64,000 nt of DNA, from positions 2,976,001 through 3,040,000 of the forward strand of contig NZ_CP014228.1 in assembly GCF_001553565.1 (NCBI RefSeq), written 5' to 3'. The notes beneath the pieces are model-generated. The model had not been told where the DNA came from. It made no database searches and saw only the letters and a program-made list of their open reading frames with translations. Position numbers and translations under genes: made by a program. The stretch is from Actinomyces radicidentis. GTDB taxonomy: Bacteria > Actinomycetota > Actinomycetes > Actinomycetales > Actinomycetaceae. Shown here one piece after another: positions 24,909 through 34,773 of this stretch; the stretch's first letter is position 1; the number at the start of each line of letters is the position of its first letter.

Positions 24909-27900
24909 ATGGCACACCCCGCCACCCCGCACGCCCCGTTCGCCAGCCGCCACGTCGGAGCCCACCAGGCCCTCCACGACGCGTCCGGCGCCGGTGCCGG
25001 CACCCGCTCAGCCTCGCCGATCCTCGGTGTCCTCGGCGTCGGCTCCCTCGAGGAGCTCGCCGACGCCGTCGTCCCGGCCGGCCTGCCCCGTCTGGATCCC
25101 GCCGCGCACGAGACGCCCGAGGAGCGCCGGGCCCCCACCGGCGGGCTCTCCGAGGCGCAGGCCATCGAGACCCTGCGCCGCCTCGCCGCACTCAACGACC
25201 CCCACACCGAGATGATCGGCCGCGGCTACCACCCGACCGTCACCCCGGCCGTCATCGTCCGCGACGTCCTGTCCGACCCCGCCTGGACCACCGCCTACAC
25301 CCCCTACCAGGCCGAGATCAGCCAGGGCCGCCTCGAGGCGCAGCTCCTCTTCCAGACGGTCGTCTCCGACCTCACCGGCCTGCCGGTGGCCTGCACCTCG
25401 CTGCTCGACGAGGCCACCGCCGTCGCCGAGGCCGTCCTCCTCATCCACCGCGGCGTGCGCAGGCCCGAGGGCCGCGCCATCGTCCTCGACGAGGGCCTCC
25501 ACCCCCAGTGCCTCCAGGTCGCCGAGGCGCGCTGCGAGAGCCTCGGCCTGCCGACCGTCCGCGCGAGCGCCCAGGCCGTCGCCGCCGGCACCGCCCTGCC
25601 CGAGGGCTCCGCCCCGGTCCTGGGCGCCGTCCTCGCCCACACCACCACGCGCGGCGCCGTCCAGGACCTCGCCGCCGCCGTCGCCGCCGTCCACGAGGCC
25701 GGCGGACTCGTCGCCGTCGACGCCGACCCGCTCGCCCTCACGCTCCTCACCGAGCCGGGCGCGATCGGCGCGGACATCGCCGTCGGCTCCGCCCAGCGCC
25801 TCGGCGTCCCTCTGTTCTTCGGCGGCCCGCACCCCGGCTTCATGACCGTCACCACGACGCTCCAGCGCCAGATCCCCGGTCGCATCGTCGGCGTCTCCCA
25901 CGACGCCGAGGGCCACGAGGCCTACCGCCTCGCCCTCCAGACCCGCGAGCAGCACATCCGCCGCGAGAAGGCCACCTCCAACATCTGCACCGCGCAGGCG
26001 CTCCTCGCCGTCGTCGCCGCCTTCACGTGCGTCCACCACGGCCCCGAGGGCCTCACCGCCATCGCCGAGCACGTCCACCGCCAGGCCGCGAGGATCGCCG
26101 TCGGCGCGAAGGACGCCGGGCTCGCCCTCGAGCACGAGTCCTTCTTCGACACCCTCAGCGTCGTCGTCCCCGGCGGGGCCGAGGCCGCCGTCGCCCGCGC
26201 CGCCGAGCGCGGGCTCAACCTGCGTCTCCTCGACGCCGACCACGTCGGCCTGTCCACGAACGAGACGACGACGGGCACCGACGTCACCACCGTCATCGAG
26301 GCCCTGGCCGGCCTGCGCCCCGGCGAGCTCGAGTGGGAGCCCACCGACGAGCAGGCCGAGAACCTCCCCCTCCCGGCCGGACTGGCCCGCACGAGCGGGT
26401 TCCTCACCCACCCGTCCTTCCACGCCTACCGCTCCGAGCCCGCCCTCGTGCGCTACATCCGGCGCCTCGGGGACCGCGACCTCGCCCTGGACCGCACGAT
26501 GATCCCGCTGGGCTCGTGCACCCTCAAGCTCAACGCGGCGGCCCAGTCCGCCGTCTGGCTCGAGCCGGCGCTCGCCGGGATCCACCCCTACGCCCCCGCC
26601 GAGCAGACCATCGGCTGGCGGCTCATCCTCACCCAGCTCTCCGAGCGCCTCGCCGCCCTCGCCGGCTACGACCGCGTCACCCTGCAGCCGGCCTCCGGCG
26701 CCCAGGGCGAGCTCACCGGCCTGCTCGCCATCAAGCACTACCTGCACGAGAACGGCCAGGGCCGGCGCGACGTCTGCCTCGTGCCCGCGAGCGCGCACGG
26801 CACCAACGCCGCCTCCGCCGCCGGCGCGGGCCTCGCCGTCAAGGTCGTCGCCACCGCCGAGGACGGCTCCATCGACGTCGAGGACCTCAAGGCCACGCTG
26901 GCCGAGCTCGGGGACCGCGTCGCCGCCATCATGCTCACCTACCCCTCGACCCACGGCGTCTTCGAGCCGCAGGTCACCGAGGTGACGCGCCTCGTCCACG
27001 AGGCCGGCGGCCAGGTCTACATCGACGGCGCCAACCTCAACGCGCTGACCGGGCTGCTGCGCCCGGGCGACCTCGGTGGCGACTGCTCCCACCTCAACCT
27101 GCACAAGACCTTCGCCGTCCCGCACGGCGGCGGCGGCCCGGGCGTCGGCCCGGTCGCAGTCAAGGAGCACCTGGCCCCCTACCTGCCCGCCGGCCCCGAG
27201 GGCTCGGCCCTCCCCGACGAGGACGACCCCGACGCCGGCTTCGGCGGCGCCCCCGTCATGGGCACCCGCTTCGGGTCGGCCGGCGTCATGCCCCTGTCCT
27301 GGACCTACCTGGCCCTGCTCGACGACGCCGACCTGCGCGAGGTCTCCCTGTCCGCGATCGCCAACGCGAACTACGTCTCGCGCGAGCTGGCGGAGGCCTT
27401 CCCGACCCTCTACACGGGTCCGGGCGGCTTCGTCGCCCACGAGTGCATCCTCGACCTGCGCGAGCTCACCGCCGCCACCGGGGTGACCGCCGAGGACGTC
27501 GCCAAGAGGCTCATCGACTACGGCTTCCACGCCCCGACGCTCTCCTTCCCGGTGCCCGGCACCCTCATGGTGGAGCCCACCGAGTCCGAGCCCCTCGAGG
27601 AGCTCGACCGCTTCATCGCCGCCATGCGCGCCATCCGCGCCGAGATCGACGAGGTCGCGGACGGCCTCGACCTCGAGCAGTCCGTGCTGCGCCGCGCCCC
27701 GCACACGCTCGCGCAGGTCGCCGGCGACGAGTGGGACCGCGTCTACCCGCGCTCCAAGGCGGCCTTCCCGTTGCCGGGGATGGATCGCGACAAGTACTTC
27801 GCCCCGGTCGGCCGCATCGACAACGCCTGGGGCGACCGCAACCTCATGTGCACCTGCCCCGCCCCGAACGCCTTCGAGGACGCCGAGGCAACGACCACCA

Positions 27901-27920
27901 CCAGCGCGAAGGAGAGCTGA
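24909..27920 (+). CDS. gcvP: glycine dehydrogenase (decarboxylating), P protein
   Basis: The P protein decarboxylates glycine with PLP and passes the aminomethyl group to the lipoyl arm of GcvH. At 1003 residues it is the fused, homodimeric form. The PLP Lys is in SHLNLHKTFAVPHGGGGPG near residue 730, and the N-terminal half has YTPYQAEISQGRLE. RDLALDRTMIPLGSCTLKLN opens the C-terminal half. The ATG at 24909 follows GGAGG with a normal spacing. It is the first gene of gcvPTH, one base before gcvT. The N-terminus carries about 25 residues of Ala/His-rich extension. Confidence 0.97.
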   Translation: MAHPATPHAPFASRHVGAHQALHDASGAGAGTRSASPILGVLGVGSLEELADAVVPAGLPRLDPAAHETPEERRAPTGGLSEAQAIETLRRLAALNDPHTEMIGRGYHPTVTPAVIVRDVLSDPAWTTAYTPYQAEISQGRLEAQLLFQTVVSDLTGLPVACTSLLDEATAVAEAVLLIHRGVRRPEGRAIVLDEGLHPQCLQVAEARCESLGLPTVRASAQAVAAGTALPEGSAPVLGAVLAHTTTRGAVQDLAAAVAAVHEAGGLVAVDADPLALTLLTEPGAIGADIAVGSAQRLGVPLFFGGPHPGFMTVTTTLQRQIPGRIVGVSHDAEGHEAYRLALQTREQHIRREKATSNICTAQALLAVVAAFTCVHHGPEGLTAIAEHVHRQAARIAVGAKDAGLALEHESFFDTLSVVVPGGAEAAVARAAERGLNLRLLDADHVGLSTNETTTGTDVTTVIEALAGLRPGELEWEPTDEQAENLPLPAGLARTSGFLTHPSFHAYRSEPALVRYIRRLGDRDLALDRTMIPLGSCTLKLNAAAQSAVWLEPALAGIHPYAPAEQTIGWRLILTQLSERLAALAGYDRVTLQPASGAQGELTGLLAIKHYLHENGQGRRDVCLVPASAHGTNAASAAGAGLAVKVVATAEDGSIDVEDLKATLAELGDRVAAIMLTYPSTHGVFEPQVTEVTRLVHEAGGQVYIDGANLNALTGLLRPGDLGGDCSHLNLHKTFAVPHGGGGPGVGPVAVKEHLAPYLPAGPEGSALPDEDDPDAGFGGAPVMGTRFGSAGVMPLSWTYLALLDDADLREVSLSAIANANYVSRELAEAFPTLYTGPGGFVAHECILDLRELTAATGVTAEDVAKRLIDYGFHAPTLSFPVPGTLMVEPTESEPLEELDRFIAAMRAIRAEIDEVADGLDLEQSVLRRAPHTLAQVAGDEWDRVYPRSKAAFPLPGMDRDKYFAPVGRIDNAWGDRNLMCTCPAPNAFEDAEATTTTSAKES

Positions 27921-27921
27921 G

Positions 27922-29226
27922 ATGACCACCGCCGACACGATCACCGCCGTTGAGAACGCACCGCGCCGCACCGCCCTCCACGTCGTCCACGAGGCCCTCG
28001 GCGCCTCCTTCACGGACTTCGGCGGCTGGGACATGCCGCTGCGCTACGCTTCCGACCTCGCCGAGCACCACGCCGTGCGCCGCTCCGCCGGCATCTTCGA
28101 CCTCTCCCACATGGGCGAGGTCAAGGTGACCGGCCCGGGCGCCGCCGCCGCGCTCGACCACGCGCTCGTCGGCACGATCTCCAAGGTCGGCCTCGGACGG
28201 GCCCGCTACACCATGATCGTCGCCGAGGACGGCGGGATCCTCGACGACCTCATCGTCTACCGCGTCGGCGACGAGGAGTACCTCGTCGTCCCCAACGCCG
28301 GCAACCGCGAGCGCGTCGCCGCCGCCCTCGCCGAGCGCTGCGCCGGCTTCGAGTGCGAGGTCGAGGAGATCTCCCTGCGCACGAGCCTCATCGCCGTCCA
28401 GGGGCCGCGCGCCGAGGAGATCCTGCGCGGCGTCGTCGAGTCCGGCGCCGCCATCCCGGCCGCCCTGCGGCCCGTCGAGGGCGGGGACGCCGACGGCGAC
28501 TGCGGCCCCGACGTCCTGTGCGGGGACGGGATCCTGGCGCGCCTGCGCTACTACGCCGCGGTGCGCGCCACGGCCGCCGGCCACTCGATCCTCCTGGCCC
28601 GCACCGGGTACACCGGTGAGGACGGCTTCGAGCTCTTCTGCGGCTCCGAGGACGCCGAGGACCTCTGGCGCGTCATCACCGAGCACGCCGCCACCCTCCC
28701 GCCCACCCCGGGCGAGGAGGGCGCCGGCCCCGACGCCGCCGAGCTGCCGGCGCTCACGCCCTGCGGACTGGCCGCCCGAGACTCCCTGCGCCTCGAGGCC
28801 GGGATGCCGCTCTACGGCCACGAGCTCACCGAGGGCATCACGCCCTTCGACGCCTCGCTCGGCGCCGTCGTCAAGCTCGACAAGCCCGAGTTCGTCGGCC
28901 GCGAGGCCCTGGCCGCCCGCGCCGAGCGCGAGGGCGAGCCGGGCACGCGCGTCCTCGTGGCCCTGACCGGCGAGGGCCGCCGCGCCGCCCGCGCGGGCTC
29001 CACGATCCTCGTCGAGGACGGCGAGGCCGGGACCCGCGAGCTCGGCGCCGTCACCTCGGGCCTGCTCTCCCCCACGCTCGGCCACCCGGTCGCCCTGGCT
29101 CTCCTCGCCCCGTACTCGGGCGACGAGCCGACCTGGCCGGTCGGCACGGTCCTCGCCGCGGACGTGCGCGGGAAGCGCCTGCCGATGACCGTCGTCGCCA
29201 CCCCGTTCTACAAGCGGGCGCGCTGA
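27922..29226 (+). CDS. gcvT: aminomethyltransferase, T protein
   Basis: The T protein moves the one-carbon unit from GcvH-bound aminomethyl-lipoate to tetrahydrofolate, releasing ammonia. The 434-residue protein has [13 protein letters not shown] near residue 30, the folate-region [14 protein letters not shown], and [14 protein letters not shown] near residue 230. [12 protein letters not shown] is another family signature. It is longer than the usual 365 residues, mainly because of a loop around residues 180-200 and a Pro/Gly/Glu-rich insert near 260-275. The start lies one base after the gcvP stop, with GGAGAG upstream inside gcvP. Confidence 0.96.
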   Translation: MTTADTITAVENAPRRTALHVVHEALGASFTDFGGWDMPLRYASDLAEHHAVRRSAGIFDLSHMGEVKVTGPGAAAALDHALVGTISKVGLGRARYTMIVAEDGGILDDLIVYRVGDEEYLVVPNAGNRERVAAALAERCAGFECEVEEISLRTSLIAVQGPRAEEILRGVVESGAAIPAALRPVEGGDADGDCGPDVLCGDGILARLRYYAAVRATAAGHSILLARTGYTGEDGFELFCGSEDAEDLWRVITEHAATLPPTPGEEGAGPDAAELPALTPCGLAARDSLRLEAGMPLYGHELTEGITPFDASLGAVVKLDKPEFVGREALAARAEREGEPGTRVLVALTGEGRRAARAGSTILVEDGEAGTRELGAVTSGLLSPTLGHPVALALLAPYSGDEPTWPVGTVLAADVRGKRLPMTVVATPFYKRAR

Positions 29227-29271
29227 GCGCACCGCCCCCTCCACCAGCCCCACGAGAGAAGGACACCACCC

Positions 29272-29661
29272 ATGGCACAGCCCATCCGCCCCGACCTGCG
29301 CTACTCCGTCGACCACGAGTGGCTCTCCGCCGAGCAGCCGCCGCGCGTCGGCATCACCGCCGTCGCCTCCGACGCGCTCGGCGAGATCGTCTTCGTCGAC
29401 CTGCCCGAGGTGGGCGCCGAGGTCGAGGCGGGCGAGCCCTGCGGCGAGCTCGAGTCCACGAAGTCCGTCTCCGACCTCGTCTCCCCGGTGACGGGCACCG
29501 TCGTCGAGGTCAACGAGGCCGTCGTGGACGAGCCCGGCACGATCAACGCCGACCCGTACGGCGCCGGCTGGCTCTTCACCGTCCAGGTCGCCTCCGAGGG
29601 CGAGCTCCTCTCCCCCGAAGACTACGCCGCGAAGTTCGACGCGGAGATCGTCGCGGGCTGA
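29272..29661 (+). CDS. gcvH: glycine cleavage system lipoyl carrier, H protein
   Basis: This 129-residue carrier shuttles the aminomethyl group between P, T and L proteins on a lipoyl arm. The modified Lys is in ELESTKSVSDLVSPVTG near residue 64, with YSVDHEWL at the start and the conserved LPEVGAEVEAGEPCGELES before it. AGAGAAGG stands a few bases before the ATG. It closes the gcvPTH operon and is followed by a strong bidirectional terminator. The L protein and lipoylation genes are not in the window. Confidence 0.96.
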   Translation: MAQPIRPDLRYSVDHEWLSAEQPPRVGITAVASDALGEIVFVDLPEVGAEVEAGEPCGELESTKSVSDLVSPVTGTVVEVNEAVVDEPGTINADPYGAGWLFTVQVASEGELLSPEDYAAKFDAEIVAG

Positions 29662-29724
29662 GCCTGCGGCCCCGGGGCCCGCCGACGAGGTGGTCACCCG
29701 CGGGCTCCCGAGCACGACGCAACG

Positions 29725-29766
29725 CGGGCGGGGCCCGCACGGATCGCTCCGTGCGGGCCCCGCCCG
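29725..29766. terminator. bidirectional terminator between gcvH and nirD
   Basis: A perfect 19-bp inverted repeat with a TCGC loop lies between the convergent gcvH and nirD genes. Its strength and position suggest it ends both transcripts. Confidence 0.8.
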
Positions 29767-29800
29767 TCGTCGTGCCGTCCCGGGCGCTCCCGGGACCGCC

Positions 29801-30241
29801 TCAGTGGTCCGAGCCGAGGTCCGGCTCGATGGTGGGCTCGGGGTCGACGAGGACCCGGCCGTCGCTCACCTGCGCGGTGAAGACGGCGATCGGGTGCTCT
29901 CCTCGGCCGGCGGTGTCGATGACGGCGCCGGTGTCGAGGTTCCAGACCTGCTTGTAGATCGGCGAGGTGAGGATGAGGACCTCCGTGCCCTCGCCCTCGG
30001 TCTCGCCGGGCAGCCAGTGGGTGCCGACGATCCCGCGGGAGAGCACGTTGGCGCCCGCGTAGGGGTCGTGGAGCTGGACGACGCGGACCGAGTCGTCGGA
30101 GAGCCGGAAGACGGCCACCTGGTGGGGTCCGACGAGGGCCCCGGCGCCGCGCTCGACGCCGAGGTCGGTGAGGGCGCAGACGTTGACGAGGCCGTCGGCG
30201 GTCGGCGTGGCGTAGGTGTAGGTCGTCGTGGGGGCGGTCAT
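29801..30241 (-). CDS. nirD: nitrite reductase (NADH) small subunit
   Basis: NirD is the Rieske-fold partner of NirB in assimilatory nitrite reduction to ammonia. The 146-residue protein contains VAVFRLSDDSVRVVQLHDP and SRGIVG near residues 40-75 and SPIYKQVWNLDTG near residue 95. The cysteine/histidine cluster ligands of true Rieske proteins are missing, as is normal for NirD. The ATG at 30241 lies three bases after the nirB stop, so the two are co-transcribed and probably coupled. Confidence 0.9.
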   Translation of the reverse strand: MTAPTTTYTYATPTADGLVNVCALTDLGVERGAGALVGPHQVAVFRLSDDSVRVVQLHDPYAGANVLSRGIVGTHWLPGETEGEGTEVLILTSPIYKQVWNLDTGAVIDTAGRGEHPIAVFTAQVSDGRVLVDPEPTIEPDLGSDH

Positions 30242-30244
30242 GTC

Positions 30245-32914
30245 TCAGTCCTCCTGGGCGCCGGCGAGCGCGGGGGCGGGGACGCGCACGTCGGGGCGTC
30301 CAGGGGCGGGGTAGGAGCCGTCGGCGAGGCCGAGGGCGCGGGCGCGGCGCAGGTCGTGGTCGACCGCGGCGTCGCCGTCCTGGGCGGGGCGGACCTGCCC
30401 GCGCTCGGGGGCGAAGGCGAGGTCGGGGTCGGCCAGGCCGGGGGCGTTGACGTAGGCGACGAAGCGGGAGAGCTTCTCCGGGTCGGCGAGGGTGTCGGCC
30501 CACTCGTCGGAGTAGTTGACGACGTGCTCGTCCATCTGCTTCTCGAAGCCCTCGGCCAGTCCCAGGGAGTCGTTGACGATGACCTCCCGCAGGGCGTCCA
30601 TGCCGCCGGGGTACTCCTCGACCCAGCGGGCCGTGCGCTGCAGGCGGTCGGCCTCCTGGATGTAGTACATGACGAAGCGGTCGATGTAGCGCACGAGGGT
30701 CTCGTCGTCGAGGTCGGAGGCGAGGAGCTGAGCGTGGGCGGGGGTCATGCCGCCGTTGCCGCCGACGTAGAGGTTCCAGCCCTTGTTCGTCGCGATGACG
30801 CCGATGTCCTTGCCCTGGGCCTCCGCGCACTCGCGCGCGCAACCGGAGACGCCGAACTTGAACTTGTGGGGGCTGCGCAGGCCGCGGTAGCGCATCTCGA
30901 GGCGCACGGCCATCGAGGTGGAGTCCTGAACGCCGTAGCGGCACCAGGTGCGTCCCACGCAGGTCTTGACCGTGCGCAGGGACTTGCCGTAGCCCTGGCC
31001 GGACTCGAGTCCGACGGCGATGAGCCGCTTCCAGATCTCGGGGAGCTGGTCGAGGCGGGCGCCGAAGAGCGCGAGGCGCTGGCCGCCGGTGACGCGCAGG
31101 TACAGGCCGTACTCCTGCGCCACCCTGCCGATCTCGATGAGCTGCTCGGGCAGGACCTCGCCGCCGGGCATGCGCGGGATGACGGAGTAGGTGCCGTTCT
31201 TCTGCAGGTTCGCCATGACGTGGTCGTTGGTGTCCTGCAGGGAGCCGGTCTCGCCATCGAGGACGTGTCCGCGGCCGAGGGTGGCGAGCACGGAGGCGAT
31301 GGTCGGGCGGCAGATGGCGCAGCCGCGGCCCTTGCCGTGCTTGGCGATGATCTCGGAGAAGGCGGTGAGGCCCTCGTCGCGGATCGTCTTGTAGAGCTCG
31401 GAGCGGGTCATCTCGAAGTGCTCGCACAGCGCGGAGGAGACCTCGATGCCGGCCTTGGTGAGCTCGGTGTTGAGGGTCTTGGTGACGCTGGTGACGCAGG
31501 AGCCGCAGACGGTGCCGGCCTTCGTCGTGGCCTTGATGTCGCCGACGGTGTGGGCGCCGCCCGCGATGGCCTCGCGGATGGTGCCGGCGGTGACGTTGTT
31601 GCAGGAGCAGATGACGGCGTCGTCGGGGGCCTCGAGGTCGACCGCGCCGGCGCCCTCCGGGGCGATGAGGGCCGAGGGGTCGGCGCCGAGCGGGCGGCCG
31701 AGGAGCGGGCGCAGCTGCGGGTAGAGGTCGATGTCGCCGACGAAGACGCCGCCCAGGAGGGTCTTGGCGTCGTCGGAGACGACGAGCTTGCGGTAGAGGT
31801 TGTGGACCGGGTCGACGAAGGTGACCTCGAGGGCGCCGGGGGCGACGGCGTTGACGTCGCCGAAGGCCGCGGCATCGACGCCCACGCCCTTGAGCTTGGT
31901 GGAGGCGTCGGAGGGCTTGTGGACGCGGGACGAGCCGAGCCAGCGGGCGACGACCGTGCCCGCCATGTCGTTGCCGGGCGCGATGAGGCCGGCGCAGCGG
32001 CCCTCGTAGGAGGCGCACTCGCCGATGGCCCACACGAGCGGGTCGGAGGTGTGACAGGTGTCGCCGACGACGACGCCGCCGCGCTCGGCGATGGCCAGGC
32101 CGGCCTCGCGGGCGAGGCGGTCCCGGGGGCGGATGCCGGTGGAGAAGATGACGACGTCGATGGGCAGCTCGGAGTCGTCGGAGAGGTGGGCGCGGCCGAT
32201 GGCGCCGTCGCCGGCGGGCGTGAAGCGGGTGGCGCCGACGCCGGTGCGCACCTCGATCCCCATGCCCTCGATGAGGCGGCGCAGGACCTCGCCGCCGCCC
32301 TGGTCGAGCTGCACGCTCATGAGACGGTCGGCGAACTCGACGACGGTGGTCTCGGCGCCGAGGTCCCTCAGGGCCGCGGCGGCCTCGAGGCCGAGGACGC
32401 CGCCGCCCACGACCATGCCGCGCACGGGGCGGCCGAGGACCTTGCCGCGCAGCTCGACCCACTCGGCGATGGCCTCGACGTCGGCGAGGGTGCGGTAGGA
32501 GAACGAGCCCGGCAGGTCCTTGCCCTCGGCGCGCGGCGCCCAGGCCCAGGAGCCGGTGGCGAGGACGAGGCGGTCGTAGCCGACCTGGCGCCCGGAGGCG
32601 AGGGTGATCTGCTGGTTCTCGCGGTCGAGGGTCTCGGCGGCGTCGCCGGTCACGAGCGTGAGGCGCGGGTCGTCCCAGACGGTGGGGTCCATCTCGAGGG
32701 CGGCCGGGTCGCGGTGCTCGAACCACTCGGAGAGGTGGACGCGGTCGTAGGGGCGCTCGGGCTCGTCCCCGATGACGGTGAGGGACCAGGCGCCCTCGGG
32801 GTCCTGCTCGATGAGTCGGGAGGCGAACCGGTGCCCGGTCATGCCTCCTCCGACGACGACGATGTGCTGTCCCGTCAGGTCCTGCCTGGTGCGGACTGGC
32901 ATCGTGAGTGGCAT
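30245..32914 (-). CDS. nirB: nitrite reductase (NADH) large subunit
   Basis: NirB reduces nitrite to ammonium with NADH, using FAD, Fe-S clusters and siroheme. The 889-residue protein begins with a Rossmann FAD/NAD domain (GQHIVVVGGGMTGHRFASRL), continues with a BFD-type [2Fe-2S] domain (CSCNNVTAG, CGSCVTSV) and ends with the siroheme/[4Fe-4S] half, whose ligands are in KTCVGRTWCRYG and SGCARECAEAQGKD. The ATG at 32914 is preferred over one four codons later because GGAGGA stands just before it. A palindrome lies 27 bases further upstream. No nitrate reductase, transporter or siroheme gene is adjacent. Confidence 0.95.
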   Translation of the reverse strand: MPLTMPVRTRQDLTGQHIVVVGGGMTGHRFASRLIEQDPEGAWSLTVIGDEPERPYDRVHLSEWFEHRDPAALEMDPTVWDDPRLTLVTGDAAETLDRENQQITLASGRQVGYDRLVLATGSWAWAPRAEGKDLPGSFSYRTLADVEAIAEWVELRGKVLGRPVRGMVVGGGVLGLEAAAALRDLGAETTVVEFADRLMSVQLDQGGGEVLRRLIEGMGIEVRTGVGATRFTPAGDGAIGRAHLSDDSELPIDVVIFSTGIRPRDRLAREAGLAIAERGGVVVGDTCHTSDPLVWAIGECASYEGRCAGLIAPGNDMAGTVVARWLGSSRVHKPSDASTKLKGVGVDAAAFGDVNAVAPGALEVTFVDPVHNLYRKLVVSDDAKTLLGGVFVGDIDLYPQLRPLLGRPLGADPSALIAPEGAGAVDLEAPDDAVICSCNNVTAGTIREAIAGGAHTVGDIKATTKAGTVCGSCVTSVTKTLNTELTKAGIEVSSALCEHFEMTRSELYKTIRDEGLTAFSEIIAKHGKGRGCAICRPTIASVLATLGRGHVLDGETGSLQDTNDHVMANLQKNGTYSVIPRMPGGEVLPEQLIEIGRVAQEYGLYLRVTGGQRLALFGARLDQLPEIWKRLIAVGLESGQGYGKSLRTVKTCVGRTWCRYGVQDSTSMAVRLEMRYRGLRSPHKFKFGVSGCARECAEAQGKDIGVIATNKGWNLYVGGNGGMTPAHAQLLASDLDDETLVRYIDRFVMYYIQEADRLQRTARWVEEYPGGMDALREVIVNDSLGLAEGFEKQMDEHVVNYSDEWADTLADPEKLSRFVAYVNAPGLADPDLAFAPERGQVRPAQDGDAAVDHDLRRARALGLADGSYPAPGRPDVRVPAPALAGAQED

Positions 32915-32940
32915 CGTTCCTCCGCGGCTGCGACGTCTTG

Positions 32941-32958
32941 TCACGGTAGGTTCCGTGA
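32941..32958 (-). promoter_or_regulatory. palindrome upstream of nirBD
   Basis: TCACGG-N6-CCGTGA is a perfect six-base inverted repeat 27 bases before the nirB start. It is a candidate regulator site; it does not match the CRP/FNR or GlnR consensus well. The rest of the 338-bp gap down to the ndh stop contains the ndh terminator and no gene. Confidence 0.4.
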
Positions 32959-33193
32959 AAGCTCCGGGGCCCATCCTCCGGGTCCCGGGACTGCTCGCGG
33001 AGGACGATAGTCCCGGGGGATGACGGGACAACGCGAGGGCGGTGCGACGCCGCCGCGGATCGCGCGATCGCGCCCCTGCGGGGCGACGGCGCCGCCCGCC
33101 TCGCCCACCGCGGGCGACGCGCATTCCGTCGCGCTCCCCTCACTGATTCCCGCCCTGCGACGGGGAGGACCCCGTCGGCTCCCCGGGACGACG

Positions 33194-33232
33194 CGACGGG
33201 GCTCCCGCGGCAGCGCCGAGGGAGCCCCGTCG
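33194..33232 (-). terminator. terminator of type II NADH dehydrogenase gene
   Basis: A 13-bp perfect inverted repeat with a 13-base loop begins 20 bases after the ndh stop codon. No T tract follows on the minus strand. Confidence 0.65.
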
Positions 33233-33252
33233 ACCGTGAGGAACCGGTCCGC

Positions 33253-34767
33253 TCAGCCCTGCTGCGCGGCGCGGTGGCGCTCGGCGAGGCGGGCGTCGTT
33301 GCTGGCGGCCTTGGCGAAGGCGGCGCCGGGCTCGGCGACCGATCCGAAGGAGGCGAGGTCGCGGCCGAAGACGACGGCCGCGAACCAGTCCATCATGATG
33401 CGGGTCTTCCGCTCGAGTGTCGGCATCGCGTAGACGTGGTAGCCGCGGTGCGCGGTCCAGGCGGCGAAGCCGCGCAGGTTGACGCCCATGATGTGGGCGA
33501 CGCCCTTGGAGATGCCGAGGGAGGCGACCGTCCCCATGTTCTCGTGCTCGTAGCTCGTCAGCGCCGGGGCGGCGCCGTCGGCGGTGAGGACGGCGGCGAG
33601 GTTGTCGGCGAGGACCTTCGCCTGGCGCACGGCGTGCTGGGCGGTCGGGGCGCAGGTGGCGTCGGCGTCCTCGCTCGTGAGGTCCGGGACGGCGGCGTTG
33701 TCGCCGGCGGCCCAGGCGTTCTCGACGACCTCGCCGTCGCGGGCGACCTGGAGGGTGGCGAGCGTGGTGACGCGGCCGCGGCCCTCGATGGGCAGGTCGG
33801 AGTCGGCGAGGACGGGGGCAGCCTTGACGCCGGCGGTCCACACGATGGTGTCGGCGTCGAGCTCGGTGCCGTCGGAGAGGACGACGTGCCCGTCGACGCA
33901 GGAGTTGAGGAAGGTGTTGAGGCGGACGTCGATGCCGCGCTCGCGCAGCTGCTCGAGGCCGTAGCCGGAGAGCTCCTCGGTGAGCTCGGGCAGGATGCGG
34001 CGCGAGCCCTCAACGAGGATGAAGCGGACGTCCTCCTGGTCGACCGAGGGCATCCTGGTGACCTCGGCGCGGGCCATGTCCTCGAGCTCGGCGATGGCCT
34101 CGACGCCGGCGAAGCCGCCTCCGACGAAGACGAAGGTGAGGAGGCGGCGACGGCGCTCGGCGTCCCAGGTGGAGGCCGCGTCCTCGATGCGGGTGAGGAC
34201 GCGGTTGCGCAGGGCGAGGGCCTCCTCGACGTTCTTGAAGCCCATGGCCTGCTCGGCCAGTCCCGGGATCGGCAGGGTACGGGCCTCGGCGCCGAGGGCG
34301 AGGACGATGTGGTCGTAGCTGAGCTCGTAGGGCTCGGGGACCTCGTGCGTGGACTCGGGGACGGGCGGCGTGATGGTGAGGGTGCGCGCGGCGTGGTCGA
34401 TGCCGGTGACGGAGCCGGTGAGGACGGTGACGCCCTCGAGGTTGCGGCGGTGCGAGGCGATGACGTGGCGCGGGTCGATGGAGCCGGCGGCGACCTCGGG
34501 CAGGAAGGGCTGGTAGGTCATGTAGGGCCGCGGGTCGACGACGGCGATCTCGACCTCGTCGGTGTCGAGGCGGGCGCGCAGGGCGCGGGCCGTGCAGAAG
34601 CCGACGTAGCCGCCGCCGACGATGACGACGCGCGGGGGCCGGGTGCCGCCGAACTCGGAGGACACGGCGGGCACGTGGCGGTGGGCGGGGCGCGACGCCA
34701 GGGCGAGCGCGGCGCCGGCGGCGGTGAGGCCGGCGGTCGTGAGGGCGATGGCGTTCTTGCGAGTCAT
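33253..34767 (-). CDS. ndh: type II NADH:quinone oxidoreductase (NDH-2)
   Basis: NDH-2 passes electrons from NADH to menaquinone at the membrane without pumping protons. The 504-residue flavoprotein has an FAD-binding PPRVVIVGGGYVGFCTAR near residue 44 and an NAD-binding TFVFVGGGFAGVEAIAEL near residue 210. TYQPFLPEVAAGSI and NAWAAGDNAAVPDL are family signatures. The hydrophobic N-terminus (residues 6-25) could be an anchor. The ATG at 34767 lies six bases after TACGAT, with GTGACC seventeen bases further upstream and a palindrome between them. It follows nirBD on the same strand but has its own signals. Confidence 0.92.
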   Translation of the reverse strand: MTRKNAIALTTAGLTAAGAALALASRPAHRHVPAVSSEFGGTRPPRVVIVGGGYVGFCTARALRARLDTDEVEIAVVDPRPYMTYQPFLPEVAAGSIDPRHVIASHRRNLEGVTVLTGSVTGIDHAARTLTITPPVPESTHEVPEPYELSYDHIVLALGAEARTLPIPGLAEQAMGFKNVEEALALRNRVLTRIEDAASTWDAERRRRLLTFVFVGGGFAGVEAIAELEDMARAEVTRMPSVDQEDVRFILVEGSRRILPELTEELSGYGLEQLRERGIDVRLNTFLNSCVDGHVVLSDGTELDADTIVWTAGVKAAPVLADSDLPIEGRGRVTTLATLQVARDGEVVENAWAAGDNAAVPDLTSEDADATCAPTAQHAVRQAKVLADNLAAVLTADGAAPALTSYEHENMGTVASLGISKGVAHIMGVNLRGFAAWTAHRGYHVYAMPTLERKTRIMMDWFAAVVFGRDLASFGSVAEPGAAFAKAASNDARLAERHRAAQQG

Positions 34768-34773
34768 GGCGCC

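Noticed and set aside
25008-28034. 1008-codon minus-strand frame antisense to gcvP
   Set aside because: Its sequence is a Gly/Val/Asp/Glu-rich antisense artefact of a well-identified gene.
29690-33010. 1106-codon plus-strand frame opposite nirBD
   Set aside because: Antisense shadow; nirB and nirD on the minus strand carry all family motifs.
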